Assembly: GCF_033118175.1 (NCBI RefSeq)
Contig: NC_083693.1
Span: 24,747,981 to 24,811,980 of the forward strand
Length of the DNA: 64,000 nucleotides
Direction of reading: 5' to 3'
Source of the DNA: Dama dama
Lineage: Eukaryota; Chordata; Mammalia; Artiodactyla; Cervidae
This document shows positions 42,920 through 53,200 of this stretch, one piece after another. The notes under the pieces are model-generated. The model made no database searches. It was not told the origin of the DNA and saw nothing but the letters and a program-made list of their open reading frames with translations. Made by a program: the position numbers and the translations under genes. Numbering within the stretch: the stretch's first letter is position 1; every line of letters begins with the position of its first letter.

Positions 42920-43012
42920 ACATTTGTGTATATATACACAATATATACATGTACCTATACATGGACTACATATGTAATACACACATATGTACACACACAC
43001 ACACACACGGGC
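42920..43012. repeat. TA/CA microsatellite with palindromes
   Basis: A perfect 16-bp palindrome TGTGTATATATACACA (42925-42940) leads into alternating purine-pyrimidine sequence and a (CA)n run near 42991-43008. Confidence 0.9.
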
Positions 43013-43786
43013 TCATCAGCTCAGCCTCCAGTCTGGATGGTCAAACCAACTGAGCCCCAGTTCTGCTTGTCAGTTTGTTGAGCCCCTGGTTATTGCCTAG
43101 TTATCCCCCATGAGGGCTGTTCCAAACCTTTTCCATAAACCCCACCCACTTCCAAAACCTTCACTCTTGCTTCACCCCATTCACTGAGTCCCGCAGCCTC
43201 GTCTCCAAACGTCTCTACCCTCCTCCCATCCAGGCTGTCTGCACACCATCACGGCCTGAAGACCAGTCTCCCACTCTGCTCGGCCCCACCTGCCCCCGTG
43301 GGTTCCCAGACTTGGCTCCATCCACCACCTCCTCCCCTGCATCGTCAAGGTCTTTCTTCTCATTTAGCTTTTATTCTGTAAAAATGCTCAAGCACCACAC
43401 ATTCTAAAAACACTTCTCCCTATGCTCTTTCTCACTAAGTCAATCTAATTGTCTCCTTCCTTCTTGCACCATCTTGAGAAATGTCTGGGTTCGCTGGCCT
43501 GTATCCCCACCTGCATACTTGTTTCTTCACCCCTGGAGCTGCACTTCTTGTTCTCAGGACTGTGCTGGCAGTGTCTCCTCCAGACTCACTGATTCTGTCC
43601 TAATTACTGTTCAGGGGTCTCTCGTGGGTCCCCATCCTCCTGGATTCCGCCTTGGGCAGACCTTTCCTACTCTGAGGTCTGTGACACCAGCTCTATCCTG
43701 GCTCTCTCTGCTTCCTCCCTGAATGCCCTGTCTCTCATCCCCCCGCCATCTCTCTCTCATTCCATGTTCATTATCCTCCACCTCCT
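43013..43786. other. C/T-rich single-copy block
   Basis: Strong C/T bias on the plus strand gives proline/serine-rich frames that are compositional. No exon supported. Confidence 0.45.
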
Positions 43787-43943
43787 TTTTATTTCTCATT
43801 CATTTATTTGGCTGCACTGGGACTCAGCTGCAGCACACAGGATCTTCTAGCTGTGGCACGCAGGATGTAGTTCCCTGACCAGGAGTTGAACCAGGGCCCC
43901 CTGCCTTGGGAGTGTGGAATCTTAGCCACTGGACCACACCCCC
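43787..43943 (-). mobile_element. CHR-type SINE
   Basis: 'catttatttggctgcactgg', 'ccctgaccaggagttgaacc', 'cttagccactggaccaca'. Confidence 0.88.
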
Positions 43944-44479
43944 TTTCTATATGGGAGTATTCCCCAGGCCTGTCTCACAGCACTTTTCCCTTCTGTCTCC
44001 ACCCTGTCTCCCTGGAAGACTATACAGCCACTTCCCCCACATCACGTTTCAGCCCTAGCCAAGCACATGACCCAGCCCTGACCTTGCCCCCTGAATTTGC
44101 CATCAGCTCATGACTCTGCCCACTAAGACGTCCACCAGCCTCTGAAATGCTCAAGTGGAATTCAGGATTCCTCCAGCAGTGACCTATCCTTTTTCCAGTT
44201 GCCCTAATCCTGGAACTCCAGCAGCTGACTGCTCCCTCCTTCCTCAGCCCCACTTCCCACACCTTCTAGCCCTGCAATCTCAGCATCACGTCATCACAGT
44301 CCCTCTCTCCCCCTCCCCACCACCACCCAGGTTCAGGCACTGGCCTCCCCCACCTGCCAACACAGCAACCATCACGTGGCCTCAGACTTGCAGCCCCTCA
44401 TCTCCGGAGTACCACTCCCCCCTCCCTGACCCCACTGTGTAGCCTCTCCTTGAATGGCTATTGACATGCACTCCCTTTG
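43944..44479. other. C/T-rich single-copy block
   Basis: Continues the pyrimidine bias; nothing recognised. Confidence 0.4.
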
Positions 44480-44660
44480 CTGAGCCTTCCAAGTGCCAGT
44501 CACTGAGCTAAGCATTCTCCCCACATCATCCCATTCCACTCTCCCAAGACCCCCACGTGGGCACCATTTCTGCCTTCACTTTACAGCTGATGAAGTAGAG
44601 CCCAAGGAAAATCGTGTTCGTGGGCACACAATTAGCCAAGAGTCTAACCAGCAAACGAGC
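44480..44660 (-). mobile_element. MIR fragment
   Basis: 'ccagtcactgagctaagcat', 'catcatcccattcc', 'cactttacagctgatgaagt' in antisense order. Confidence 0.65.
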
Positions 44661-44737
44661 CTAAAACCACTTACTGCCTCCAACGGCAGACCAGAGCAGA
44701 CCAAGACAATTCCCTCCAAAGAAGCCTTGGTAGAACC

Positions 44738-45120
44738 GAGTGTATAACACAGGGAATTCTACTCAGTGCTCTGTGGTGACCTAGTAAACAGGAAGGCAAT
44801 ACAATAAAGAGGAGATATCCGTATGCACGTGGCTGATTCACTTTACTGTACAGGGGGAACTAACAACCTTATAAGGCAACTATTAGTGTGAGTTACTCAG
44901 CTGTGTCTGACTCTTCATGACCCATGGACTGTAGGCTGCTCAGGCTCCTCTGTCCATGGGATTTTTCAGGCACAAATATTGGAGTGGGTTGCCACATCCT
45001 CCTCCAGGGGATCTTTCTGACCTAAGGTTCGAACCTGAGTCTCCTACATCGCAGGCAGATTCTTTACCACCGCCACCAGGGAAGCACTATACTCCAACTT
45101 TTAAAAATAATAAATAAATG
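44738..45120 (+). mobile_element. L1 3' end split by Bov-tA
   Basis: 'aacacagggaattctactca', 'gctgattcactttactgtac', then after the SINE 'ctatactccaacttttaaaa'. Confidence 0.9.
44883..45089 (-). mobile_element. Bov-tA in L1
   Basis: 'agttactcagctgtgtctga' to 'ccgccaccagggaagc'; complete minus-strand copy. Confidence 0.92.
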
Positions 45121-45132
45121 GTCCATGTCTAG

Positions 45133-45621
45133 GAAAAAAAAAAAAAAAGCAGCAGCCTTGGGTGGCTCCCTGCTGCCTACCAATTTCCCCAGCACCAGAG
45201 CCCCCAGAGGTCCCCGGCAGCCACGTAGCCATCACACTGGATGCTCCATGTGTTACTCCCTTTGGCTTCTGTCCACCTCGTGGCCACAGCTTTGCCCTCA
45301 GATCACGTTCCAGTTCTGGACTTTTCCCAGACTTTGCTTGCTTCACCATCTCACTCGGTTGCTCCCTCCTCCCCCCATGCCAGCTCCCTCCTCCCCCAGT
45401 GCCAGCTCCCTCCTCCCCCCATGCCAGCTCCCTCCTCCCCCAGTGCCAGCCGCTGCACACAAGGATTTCTCCTTCTTGGCACACCCAGCACTTTATACCT
45501 TGGCCACAGCCTTCATTTCCACTGACCTTACGTGATGGTCATGTACACGTTCATTTTCCCGTTGCCTCGAGGGCAGATAGCCTCAATGTACTTGCTTCTG
45601 TATATGGCCCATACCTGACCC
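45133..45621. other. single-copy stretch with minisatellite
   Basis: Opens with a poly-A run. Overlapping plus-strand frames up to 167 codons are pyrimidine-driven and pass through the 22-bp repeat and the next SINE. No gene called. Confidence 0.5.
45361..45446 (+). repeat. 22-bp minisatellite, alternating units
   Basis: Four units (45361-45380, 45381-45402, 45403-45424, 45425-45446) share 'gctccctcctcccccc' and end alternately in catgc and agtgc, so the true period is 44 bp. Because 22 is not a multiple of three, the repeat is read differently in each unit. Confidence 0.95.
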
Positions 45622-45825
45622 ATTGTTGTTGTTTGGTTGCTAAGTCATGTCTGACTCTTTTGTGACCCCATGGACGGTAGCCCTCCAGGTTCCTCTGTCC
45701 ATGGGATTTTCCAGGCAAGAAAACTGGAGTGGGTTGCCATTTCTTTCTCCAGGGGATCTTCCCAACCCAGAGATCCAAGCCGAGTTTCCTGCCTTGGCAG
45801 GCAGGTTCTTCACCACTGGTCCAGG
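45622..45825 (-). mobile_element. Bov-tA SINE
   Basis: 'ttgctaagtcatgtctgact' to 'ttcttcaccactggtcc'. Preceded by GTT repeats. Confidence 0.92.
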
Positions 45826-45835
45826 GCACATTAAA

Positions 45836-46549
45836 TATTTGTTGAAATGACTTGATCACAAGGATCTCCCATAGAAAATGTCACCATGATTATTTCACCC
45901 CTGTTTGTAAAGTAGTACAATGAGACTTGCATAAGGCAACGTCGGGACCTCGTACTCAATTAAGTGGAAGATGGGGGTGGGTTCCAGACCTTGGCCCATT
46001 AGCTGGTCCACTCACTTGTTCTGGCTCTGTGCAGAAAACTCACTGCTTACAAGCTGCCAAGTTAATTTTCAAGGAAAGAACAGAACAGCTTTCACATTCT
46101 GACACCTCCTCCTGCTCTGCCATCCCACCTTCTTGAGAACTGGCCTCTGAGGATGACTCATTGGTGGGAGAGGGTGAAAACAGCTCCCAGGAGGGGGCTG
46201 ACAATCTCTGCTAGACAGAGAGCAGAGCTGGTGACAGCATGTGTCCCCGCCGGGTGGAGAGGCATTTTCTCCGCCATCTCAAGTTTGATTTGAGCCCTGG
46301 GGATAAGGCTAAGAAAGATAAGAGCATTCAGAAGTGCACTCACCTTCTTTTATCTGTGGAATATGCTCAAATACCTGGGGGATGCTTCTCTGTGCAAAGA
46401 ACACCAAATGTCATTCTTCCCTCCCTCCACTCAAGTCTCCTTACAGTCCACAAAATGCAAGTCACTTTAATGCATCTAATGAGAAAAAGACAAGAAAAGC
46501 TCAAAGAACTACTCCTGAATCTGCTTGGCTTGGCGGAGTTAACATAGAA
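45836..46549. other. single-copy stretch
   Basis: No repeat recognised. Frames of up to 102 codons lack domains. Confidence 0.45.
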
Positions 46550-46735
46550 ATCCAGACTGTATCTCACAAGGGAATTATATTCAATATCCTGGGATAAATC
46601 ATGACAGAAAAGAAGATTTAAAAAAAAAAGAAGGTATGTATGTCTATATGTGAGTCATTTTGCAGTACAGCAGAAATTAACACAACATTGTTCATCAAGC
46701 ATACCTCAATCAATCAGTGAAAAGAAATCCTGGTC
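46550..46735 (+). mobile_element. L1 3' UTR fragment
   Basis: 'gaattatattcaatatcctg', 'gagtcattttgcagtacagc', 'aacacaacattgttcatcaa'. Confidence 0.85.
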
Positions 46736-47359
46736 ACCGCCTGGACTATTTCTGCACTCCAGTATTCAGGGATTAAAACCTGAACTCCGCCTACAACGGC
46801 ATCACGCAGAGCCTGGCACAACTCTTATACCAAATGTCTCTCTCCTCCTTCCCCTCAACCCACCCCACCTCCCCACTGACATCTCAGCTCCAGACACACA
46901 AACACCCTTCTGGGCTGTCCCTGGGTCTAGTCTATTCATCTGTTATGCCTCTAGAGTATTTCTTCTCTTTCTGATTCAAAGGTTATTTGTTCCACAGAAA
47001 GAGCTTTTCTTTTCCAAAATCAGAACAGGGTGGACAGTCTGCTTTCTAAACACCTACTGAGCCTTTCTGCTGGAAGATGATGCTGGACAGTGCTGCCAGC
47101 ATGATGATTTGGAGCACAGAATGCCCTTCTGGCAGCCTCAAGCAGAGGCGAGGCCGAACGAGTTTGCTCTGCATCAGGCACGCAAAAGGCGCAGCTGATC
47201 TCTTTTCAGCCTGGCCTCTGCCCATTATTAGAACATACCAGAAATGCTTAAATTTACCTCCCACTCTTCCACCCTCACTCCCATCTCATGCACACTCTTC
47301 TCTTTTCTCTAAAGATAAAGCTAAGCAGCCAGGGGAAAGAAGGGTTGAGAACATCTCAT
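46736..47359. other. single-copy stretch
   Basis: Nothing recognised. A 136-codon plus frame (46650-47060) begins in the L1 tail and has no domain. Confidence 0.45.
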
Positions 47360-47580
47360 GAGCATCTGCCATGCCCTCAGCTCAGAGTTGGGAGTTTGAC
47401 ATTCGTTTGGTCCTTACAAGGACCCTCCAAGGTAAGTACGGTTATTATCCCATTGTATGGAAGGAGGAACTGAGGCAGGCTCAGAGAGGTTAAGTTACTT
47501 GCCAAATATCACTCAACTGGATGAGTGATGGAACTTAGCAGTTGAGTCCATCTTTCAGCTTCAAAGCCTGGTCTACAAGA
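47360..47580 (-). mobile_element. MIR SINE fragment
   Basis: 'tccttacaaggaccctccaa', 'gaggaactgaggcaggctca', 'gttaagttacttgccaaata'. Confidence 0.88.
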
Positions 47581-47894
47581 TTTCCTCTGTGGTCTATAGT
47601 ACAAATGACCAGACTGAACTGCTTGAGAACAATAGTCACATTTTCAACATCTCTATATTCCTCACAACACCCACCAAAGAAAAGTCACTCTGTGTGTAAT
47701 GAAAGAATCCACATATGCGTGAACAATTTAACAAAAGAAGAGATCTGCCTACTTCCTTCTTAAGGTGGTCTGAACCCTGATTTGTTGATTAAGTTTTACA
47801 ATAAAGCCAAGTGCAGAGAGACCCCAGGAAGCAAGGACTGTTAGCTTTTGAAACAGACAGGGCAGTCCCTGGCACATCACATGAAGAAATAGAC
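47581..47894. other. single-copy stretch
   Basis: Nothing recognised. Confidence 0.4.
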
Positions 47895-48108
47895 TTGTGT
47901 TCCCTGGTGGATGGGATGGTAAAGAACCCACCTGCCAACGCAGGAGACTTGGGTTTGATCTCTGGGTCTGGCCAATCCCCTGGAGAAGGGAATGGCAACC
48001 AGCCATTTCCCCTCCTGGGAAATCCCATGCACAGAGGACCTTGGCAAGCTACAGTCCATGGGGTCGCAAAGAGTCAGACAGGACTGAGCAACTAAACAAC
48101 AACATGCT
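47895..48108 (+). mobile_element. Bov-tA SINE
   Basis: 'gttccctggtggatgggatg' to 'caggactgagcaactaaaca', complete. Confidence 0.92.
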
Positions 48109-48224
48109 TTCTTTTCTACTTTCCTGCCACCTGGTTAGGAAATTATATTCCTTCTTATGAAGGAAATACTAATAGAAATAAGTTTTGATGTCCCTGTCTG
48201 TTATATGGGTTGGAAAGGAACACG

Positions 48225-48340
48225 GTGCAAAGTCAATGATGGGGCTACTGGCTGAAATGGGTGCCAATCCCAGAAAACTACTCAGTCTCTGTGACCCTCA
48301 GTTTCCCAGACTTTCACATGGGTCATGACAACATCCCCAC
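48225..48340 (+). mobile_element. MIR fragment
   Basis: 'ctcagtctctgtgaccctca' and 'gtttcccagactttcacatg' match the MIR middle. Confidence 0.55.
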
Positions 48341-48484
48341 TGCCTCACCAGGTAGGGACATCCAACTTCAAAAATTAGAGTGCGCAGCCAGTGTTGAGGC
48401 TGGGTGTCACTAAAGTGAACAGCTGACCATCATCCGAGAGTTTTCCCAAAAGGGTACTCTTAACTCAGTAAGGATAACTGTGGG

Positions 48485-48616
48485 GGGATTTCCCTAGCAG
48501 TTTAGGGGTTAAGACTCCATGCTCCCAATCCAGGTTTGACCCCTGGTCAGGGAACTAACATCTTCCATGCTACATGGCACAGTCAAAAAAATAGAGACAC
48601 CAATTTTTAAAAGGGC
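48485..48616 (+). mobile_element. CHR-type SINE
   Basis: 'gatttccctagcagtttagg', 'ggtcagggaactaacatctt'. Perfect 11-bp TSD ATAACTGTGGG at 48474-48484 and 48617-48627. Confidence 0.94.
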
Positions 48617-48619
48617 ATA

Positions 48620-49330
48620 ACTGTGGGAGGCAGAAGAATGACCTCCCAAAGCTGTTCGCGTCCTAATCTCTGGAATCTGTGGACATGCTACTTGACATGG
48701 TAAAAGGGACTCACGGGTGTGATTAAGTAGAGGATCTTATGATGCAGGGGCTATGCTGAGCTATGGGAGTGGACCCATTGTGATGACAAGGGTCCTCACA
48801 GAAAAGAGGAAGGCAGGAGGGGGAGAGTCAGAGTGAAATCAGAGAACACTAAGCTGCTGGATTTGAAGGTGGAGAAAAGGGCACAAGCCTGGGGATGCAG
48901 TCGGCTTCTAGACACCAGAAAAGGCGAGGGATCAGGTTCTCTCCTCCAGCCTGCAGAAGAATGCAGCCCTGCAGGCACCTCGATTTTAGCCCAGGGAGAC
49001 CCATTTCAAACTCCGACCTCCAGAACTGTAAGATAACTTATTACCCTTAGTCGATAAGTTGTGTCCTACTTTTTTACAACCCTCAAGGACTGTATCCCAC
49101 CAGGCTCCTCTCTCCATGGGATTTCCCAGGCAAGAATACTGAAGTGGGTTGTCATTTCCTCCTCCAGGGGATCTTTCCCAATCCAGGGATCGAACCCACG
49201 CCTCCTGCATTGCAGGCTGATTCTTCCCCATTGAGCCATGCAGGAAGCCCTTATAAGATAATATATGCGTCTCATTTTTACCCACTATGTGGCGATTTGT
49301 TACAGCAGCAAAAGAAACAAACATAATATC
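48620..49330 (+). mobile_element. MLT1-type LTR split by Bov-tA
   Basis: 'gaggcagaagaatgacctcc', 'gtgattaagtagaggatctt', 'tttagcccagggagacccat', 'ctccagaactgtaagataac' and, after the SINE, 'gcgatttgttacagcagcaa'. Nearly complete solo LTR. Confidence 0.92.
49037..49253 (-). mobile_element. Bov-tA in MLT1
   Basis: 'gtcgataagttgtgtcctac' to 'gccatgcaggaagccc'. TSD TAAGATAA at 49029-49036 and 49254-49261. Confidence 0.93.
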
Positions 49331-49822
49331 CCAGCCCAAGGTCTGGCTGTCACCCCAAATCAGGTTTCATCGGGCCTGCAACACAAGTCTCTCTCCCGTT
49401 CTCCATGGATTCCAGACAGCTGGAATCCTGACTGATTTGCAAGGAGACAGCCACTGGTAAGTCAGAATCCTCATCTTGGCATGACCAGCACCTATTAGGC
49501 AGACCAGCATGGGAGACCCATCTGTATTTGGAAGGATGCTGAGAAGAACAGAACTGGAGGAGACAGAGGTGGATGAGTCACCCTCTCTGGCCTCCAGCTC
49601 AGACCCTGGCACCTGTGCCCCCACAGTAGGCACAGCCTTGCCAATACCTGGGTCTGCTGGCTAGAATGTCCTCTTTACTGGGCAGTATTTGGAAGGCACT
49701 GCCAGCATCACCTTCTGAGAAGCTCGCTTTTCTGCACATACTTGACTGATCAACACCTCGTAAGTGTTAAATGTGTTCTTTCTTTAGAATGGCAACAATT
49801 AAATATGTCATACACTAGAAGC
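49331..49822. other. single-copy stretch
   Basis: Nothing recognised. Confidence 0.4.
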
Positions 49823-50098
49823 TTGGAAGGACTGATGCTGAAGCTGAAGCTCCAATACTTTGGCCACCTGATGCAAAGAACTGACTCATTGGAAAGGACC
49901 CTGATGCTGGGAAAGACTGAAGGCAGAAGGAGAAGAGGGCGACAGAGGACAACATGGTTGGATGGCATCACTGATTCAATGGACATGAACTTGGGCAAAT
50001 CTGGGAAATGGTGAGGTACAGGGAGGCCTGGCATGCTGCAGTCCATCGGGTCGCAAAGAGTCGGACATGACTTGGCAACTGAGCAACCACAACAATTG
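49823..50098 (+). mobile_element. BovB 3' end
   Basis: 'gcttggaaggactgatgctg', 'cacctgatgcaaagaactga', 'gcatgctgcagtccatcggg', 'ttggcaactgagcaaccaca'. The 90-codon frame here is the BovB C-terminal tail. Confidence 0.93.
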
Positions 50099-50141
50099 TT
50101 AAAAGCACTTAGAACACAGCAAGCACTCAACAGATTTCAGG

Positions 50142-50420
50142 GATTTCCCTGATGGTCCAGTGGCTAAAGAATCTGCCCTGGAATGCGGGGACACGGGTTC
50201 AACCCCTGGTTAGGGAACTCAGATCTCACATGCCATGGAGCAGCTAAGCCTGCCAGCCTAAAATACTGAACCCATGTGCTCTGGAGCCCACATGCCACAA
50301 CTAGAGAGTCCATGCACTGCAACGAAAGATCCCCCATGACTCAACGAAGATCCTACATGCTGCAACTAGGACCGGATGCAGCCAAGTAAATAAATAAATA
50401 TCTTTAAAAAAACAAATTTC
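50142..50420 (+). mobile_element. CHR-type SINE
   Basis: 'gatttccctgatggtccagt', 'gttagggaactcagatctca', 'gatgcagccaagtaaataaa'. Both flanks carry ATTTCA. Confidence 0.91.
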
Positions 50421-50639
50421 AATTACTATCACTATTATTATCATCATTGTTAATGTATTCAATCCAGTTATGTTCAAGTGCAGTGGGGCTGGGCCTCTTT
50501 TCTCTCTTCAAGGAAACTTAAATTTCTCTCTCTGCTCTTTATCCCCTGGTGTTAAATTTCTAGCTTCCCAAGGGGAGCTTCACCTCTTGTGCTGAACGCC
50601 AGTGGTCATTATACAGAGTTCAGCTGGGATCACCATTGC

Positions 50640-50735
50640 ATGATCTATAAGGTCCTTTTCAATAAATGGGAAAATGTATGTGAAACTGCAAGTACAGTGC
50701 CTGGCACAGAACAGAAACTCAACAGTGTCTGTATT
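50640..50735 (+). mobile_element. MIR 3' fragment
   Basis: 'agtacagtgcctggcacaga' followed by 'aactcaacagtgt' is the MIR 3' core. Confidence 0.6.
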
Positions 50736-50850
50736 CTCACTTATTAACTCTCGGTTATAGGTTGACTTATGTTCCCTCATTATTCATACACTGAACATCC
50801 AACACCTCAGAATGTGACTGTATTTGGAGATGAGACCTTTGAAGAGGTGA

Positions 50851-51042
50851 CCCAGGTGGCACTAGTGGGAAAGAACCCGCCTGCCAATGCAGGAGACGTA
50901 AGAGACGCGGGTTGGATCGCTGGGTCAGGAAGATCCCCTGGAGGAGGGCAAGGCAACCCACTCCAGTATTCTCGCCTGGAGAATCCCATGGACAGAGGAG
51001 TCCATGGGGTCGCAAAGAGTCAGACACAACTGAGAGACTGAG
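50851..51042 (+). mobile_element. Bov-tA in LTR
   Basis: 'ccaggtggcactagtgggaa' to 'acacaactgagagactgagc'. The head is slightly truncated and 'gcctggcgggctacag' is deleted near 51000. Confidence 0.9.
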
Positions 51043-51113
51043 CAGGAAGTTCAATGAGGCTCTCAGGGTGGACCCTGACCCAATCTGACCAGTATCCTTA
51101 TACGAAGAGATTA

Positions 51114-51409
51114 GGGGTTTCCCTGCTGATCCAGTGGTTAAAAATCTGCCTGCCAGTGCAGGGGAAACAGATTTGATCCCTGGTATCCAGAAAGATTCCA
51201 TACACTGTGGGGCAACTCCGCCCATGTAACACAACTGCTTAGCTTGAGTGCCCAGAGCCTGTACGCCCCAATAAGAGAAGCCCATGAACCACAACTGCAG
51301 AGCAGCCCCGCTCTCTGCAACTAGAGAATGCCTGCACACAGCAACGAAGACCCAACACAGCCAAAATTAATGTTTTTAAACGATAAATAAATTTTTGGAA
51401 AAAAAAAAA
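51114..51409 (+). mobile_element. CHR-type SINE in LTR
   Basis: 'tttccctgctgatccagtgg' to 'aacacagccaaaattaatg' and a poly-A tail. TSD GAAGAGATTAG / GAAGAGGTTAG at about 51103-51113 and 51411-51421. Confidence 0.93.
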
Positions 51410-51426
51410 AGAAGAGGTTAGAACAT

Positions 51427-51572
51427 GCAGAGATTCAGCAGAGATACACAGAGGAAAACCATGTGAGAAGACACCAACAGGGCTACTGTCCACAAGTCCA
51501 GGAGAGAGCCCTCGGAAGAAATGAACCTGCAGGCACCTCGATCTAGACTTCCAGCCTCCAGAGCAGGGAGAA
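51427..51572 (+). repeat. local duplicate, copy A (inside LTR)
   Basis: 146-bp LTR segment that recurs at 52348-52497. By hand alignment the two differ at about 11 positions plus one 4-bp indel. Confidence 0.9.
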
Positions 51573-51589
51573 AATTTCCTGTCATTTAA

Positions 51590-51800
51590 GACTCCCCTGG
51601 GAAAGACCCTGATTCGGGGAAAGATTGATGGCAAAAGGAGAAGAGGGTGGCAAAGGATGAGACGGTTGGATGGCATCACTGACTCGATGGACATGAACTT
51701 GGGCAAACTCCGGGAGTTGGTGATGGACAGGGAGGCCTGGCGTGCTGCAGTCCATGGGGTCGCAAAGAGTCGGACACGACGGAGCGACTGGACAACAAGC
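51590..51800 (+). mobile_element. BovB/BovA 3' tail in LTR
   Basis: 'gggaaagaccctgattcggg', 'gacggttggatggcatcact', 'cggacacgacggagcgactg'. CpG content is well preserved, suggesting a young copy. Confidence 0.93.
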
Positions 51801-51855
51801 CTCTCCATCTGTGTCATTTTGCTGTAGCAGCACTCCCTTTCAAGAACTAATAATG

Positions 51856-52347
51856 GCTGTATCTCTGGACAGCAGGAGGCTGTTTTAAGTCCGACTTAAA
51901 AGAGGTCTCTGATCCCTGTTTGGGCCTGGGGGCCTCTGTTTTATGAAGCAAGGGTGCATATTTTCCCAGCAGGACTTGGCGGCTGTGCCTGGCACTCTGG
52001 AGAAGGCGTCTCACTTCCTGAAGAAGGGGGTGTCATTCTTTGCACGATCCCCCCAGAGCCCTCCACCAGGAGGACAGTCGTGCATCGTGGCCGCACAGAG
52101 GAAACACAGCACCTCGGATACGGAGAACTGTAAAATCGCAGATGACAGATTCGTGACTCCCCTGGGGGAATAAATAGCCAGAACAGATGGGCCCCGAGGC
52201 TGGGAGGTTTCATGTAAATCTTAACAGCATTCTGATAATGTAATGAATGTGGTGAGAAAAGCAGAGCAAACCAGTACCAGCAAAGGCAAAACACAGTTTT
52301 GCTGACCCTGAGGATTACCCGGGAGGACCATTCTGTGAGGAGCACGT
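51856..52347. other. single-copy stretch between the duplicate copies
   Basis: About 0.5 kb with no repeat recognised. A 76-codon plus frame (51943-52173) and longer minus frames have no domain. Confidence 0.45.
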
Positions 52348-52497
52348 GCAGAGATTCACCAGAGATGCACACACAGAGGAAAACCACGTAAGAAGACATC
52401 ACCTGGGCTACTGTCCACAAGTCCAGGAGAGAGCCCTCAGGAGAAATGAGCCTGCAGGCACCTCGATCTAGACTTCCAGCCTCCAGAACAGGGAGAA
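52348..52497 (+). repeat. local duplicate, copy B (LTR piece)
   Basis: About 92% identical to 51427-51572, but without the rest of the LTR on either side. It carries a 4-bp insertion in 'gatgcacacacagagg'. Confidence 0.9.
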
Positions 52498-52594
52498 GAG
52501 GAGGCTGGAAGAGGAGCCACGTGGTGCGGAGAGCACCACAGGGCTACACGGACAACTATTTCCCCAGGAATTTAAAGAATCCTCTCTGAACTGG

Positions 52595-52802
52595 CTTCCC
52601 GGGTGACTCAGTGGTAAAGAACCCACCGGCCAATGCAGGAGACTTGGGTTTGATCCCTGGGTCAGGAAGATGCCCTGGAGGAGGAAATGGCAACCCACTC
52701 CAGTACTCTTACCTGGAGAACCCCATGGACAGAGGAGCCTGGCGGGCTCCGATCCATAGCGTTGCAGAGAGTCAGACAGGACTTAGCGACTGAGCACAAC
52801 TT
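52595..52802 (+). mobile_element. Bov-tA SINE
   Basis: 'cttcccgggtgactcagtgg' to 'aggacttagcgactgagcac'. TSD TGAACTGG at 52587-52594 and 52803-52810. Confidence 0.94.
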
Positions 52803-53084
52803 TGAACTGGCAAAGCTAAATGCCTTATGAAGGGGTAACCTCCAGAGTGATGCTCCCCCCATTTGCCCTAGGCACCGCTTCAGGACATCTCTCCGGGCAG
52901 CAGTCTTCTACATGGCCCTGGGTGACTCCCAGGTAAAAGAGTAATCTAGGAACAGTGAGGGGACACAGGCCACATGTGCTCAGAGCTCAGGACGGTCTCT
53001 CCTGGAGATGGCTTATCTAGTGAATCCAGCCTGTTCCCAGTTAACCTCTCCCTATTCACCTCTAGAGACTCTCAGTGAAGTCAT

Positions 53085-53200
53085 GCCCAATATAAAGAGC
53101 CCTGGACAAGGAATCTGAAGGTGTGGATCACAACTCTACCACATGCCAACCACGAGACACTGGATAAGTGACTCAGCTTCTCTGTAAAGAGGAGCTTTGT
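53085..53200 (+). mobile_element. MIR fragment
   Basis: 'gtggatcacaactctaccac' and 'tggataagtgactcagcttc' match the MIR core. Confidence 0.6.

Larger units (their letters stand above)
50750..51855 (+). mobile_element. MST/MLT1-type LTR with three insertions
   Basis: LTR text appears in four pieces: 'gaatgtgactgtatttggag'; 'aatctgaccagtatccttat'; 51420-51585 ('gtccaggagagagccctcgg', 'agacttccagcctccagagc'); and the end 'gtcattttgctgtagcagca'. It is split by Bov-tA, a CHR SINE and a BovB tail, all in the same orientation. Confidence 0.88.

Noticed and set aside
43013..44479. Possible coding exons in the C/T-rich block
   Set aside because: Frames on both strands are equally open, amino-acid use reflects base bias, and no splice-site pairs or domains were found.
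45162..45665. 167-codon proline/serine-rich frame
   Set aside because: Driven by pyrimidine bias and the 22-bp repeat, and ends inside a Bov-tA; the other two frames are similarly open.
50767..51817. Minus-strand frames of 190 and 192 codons
   Set aside because: Translations through reversed Bov-tA, CHR SINE, LTR and BovB tail; no domain and composed wholly of repeats.
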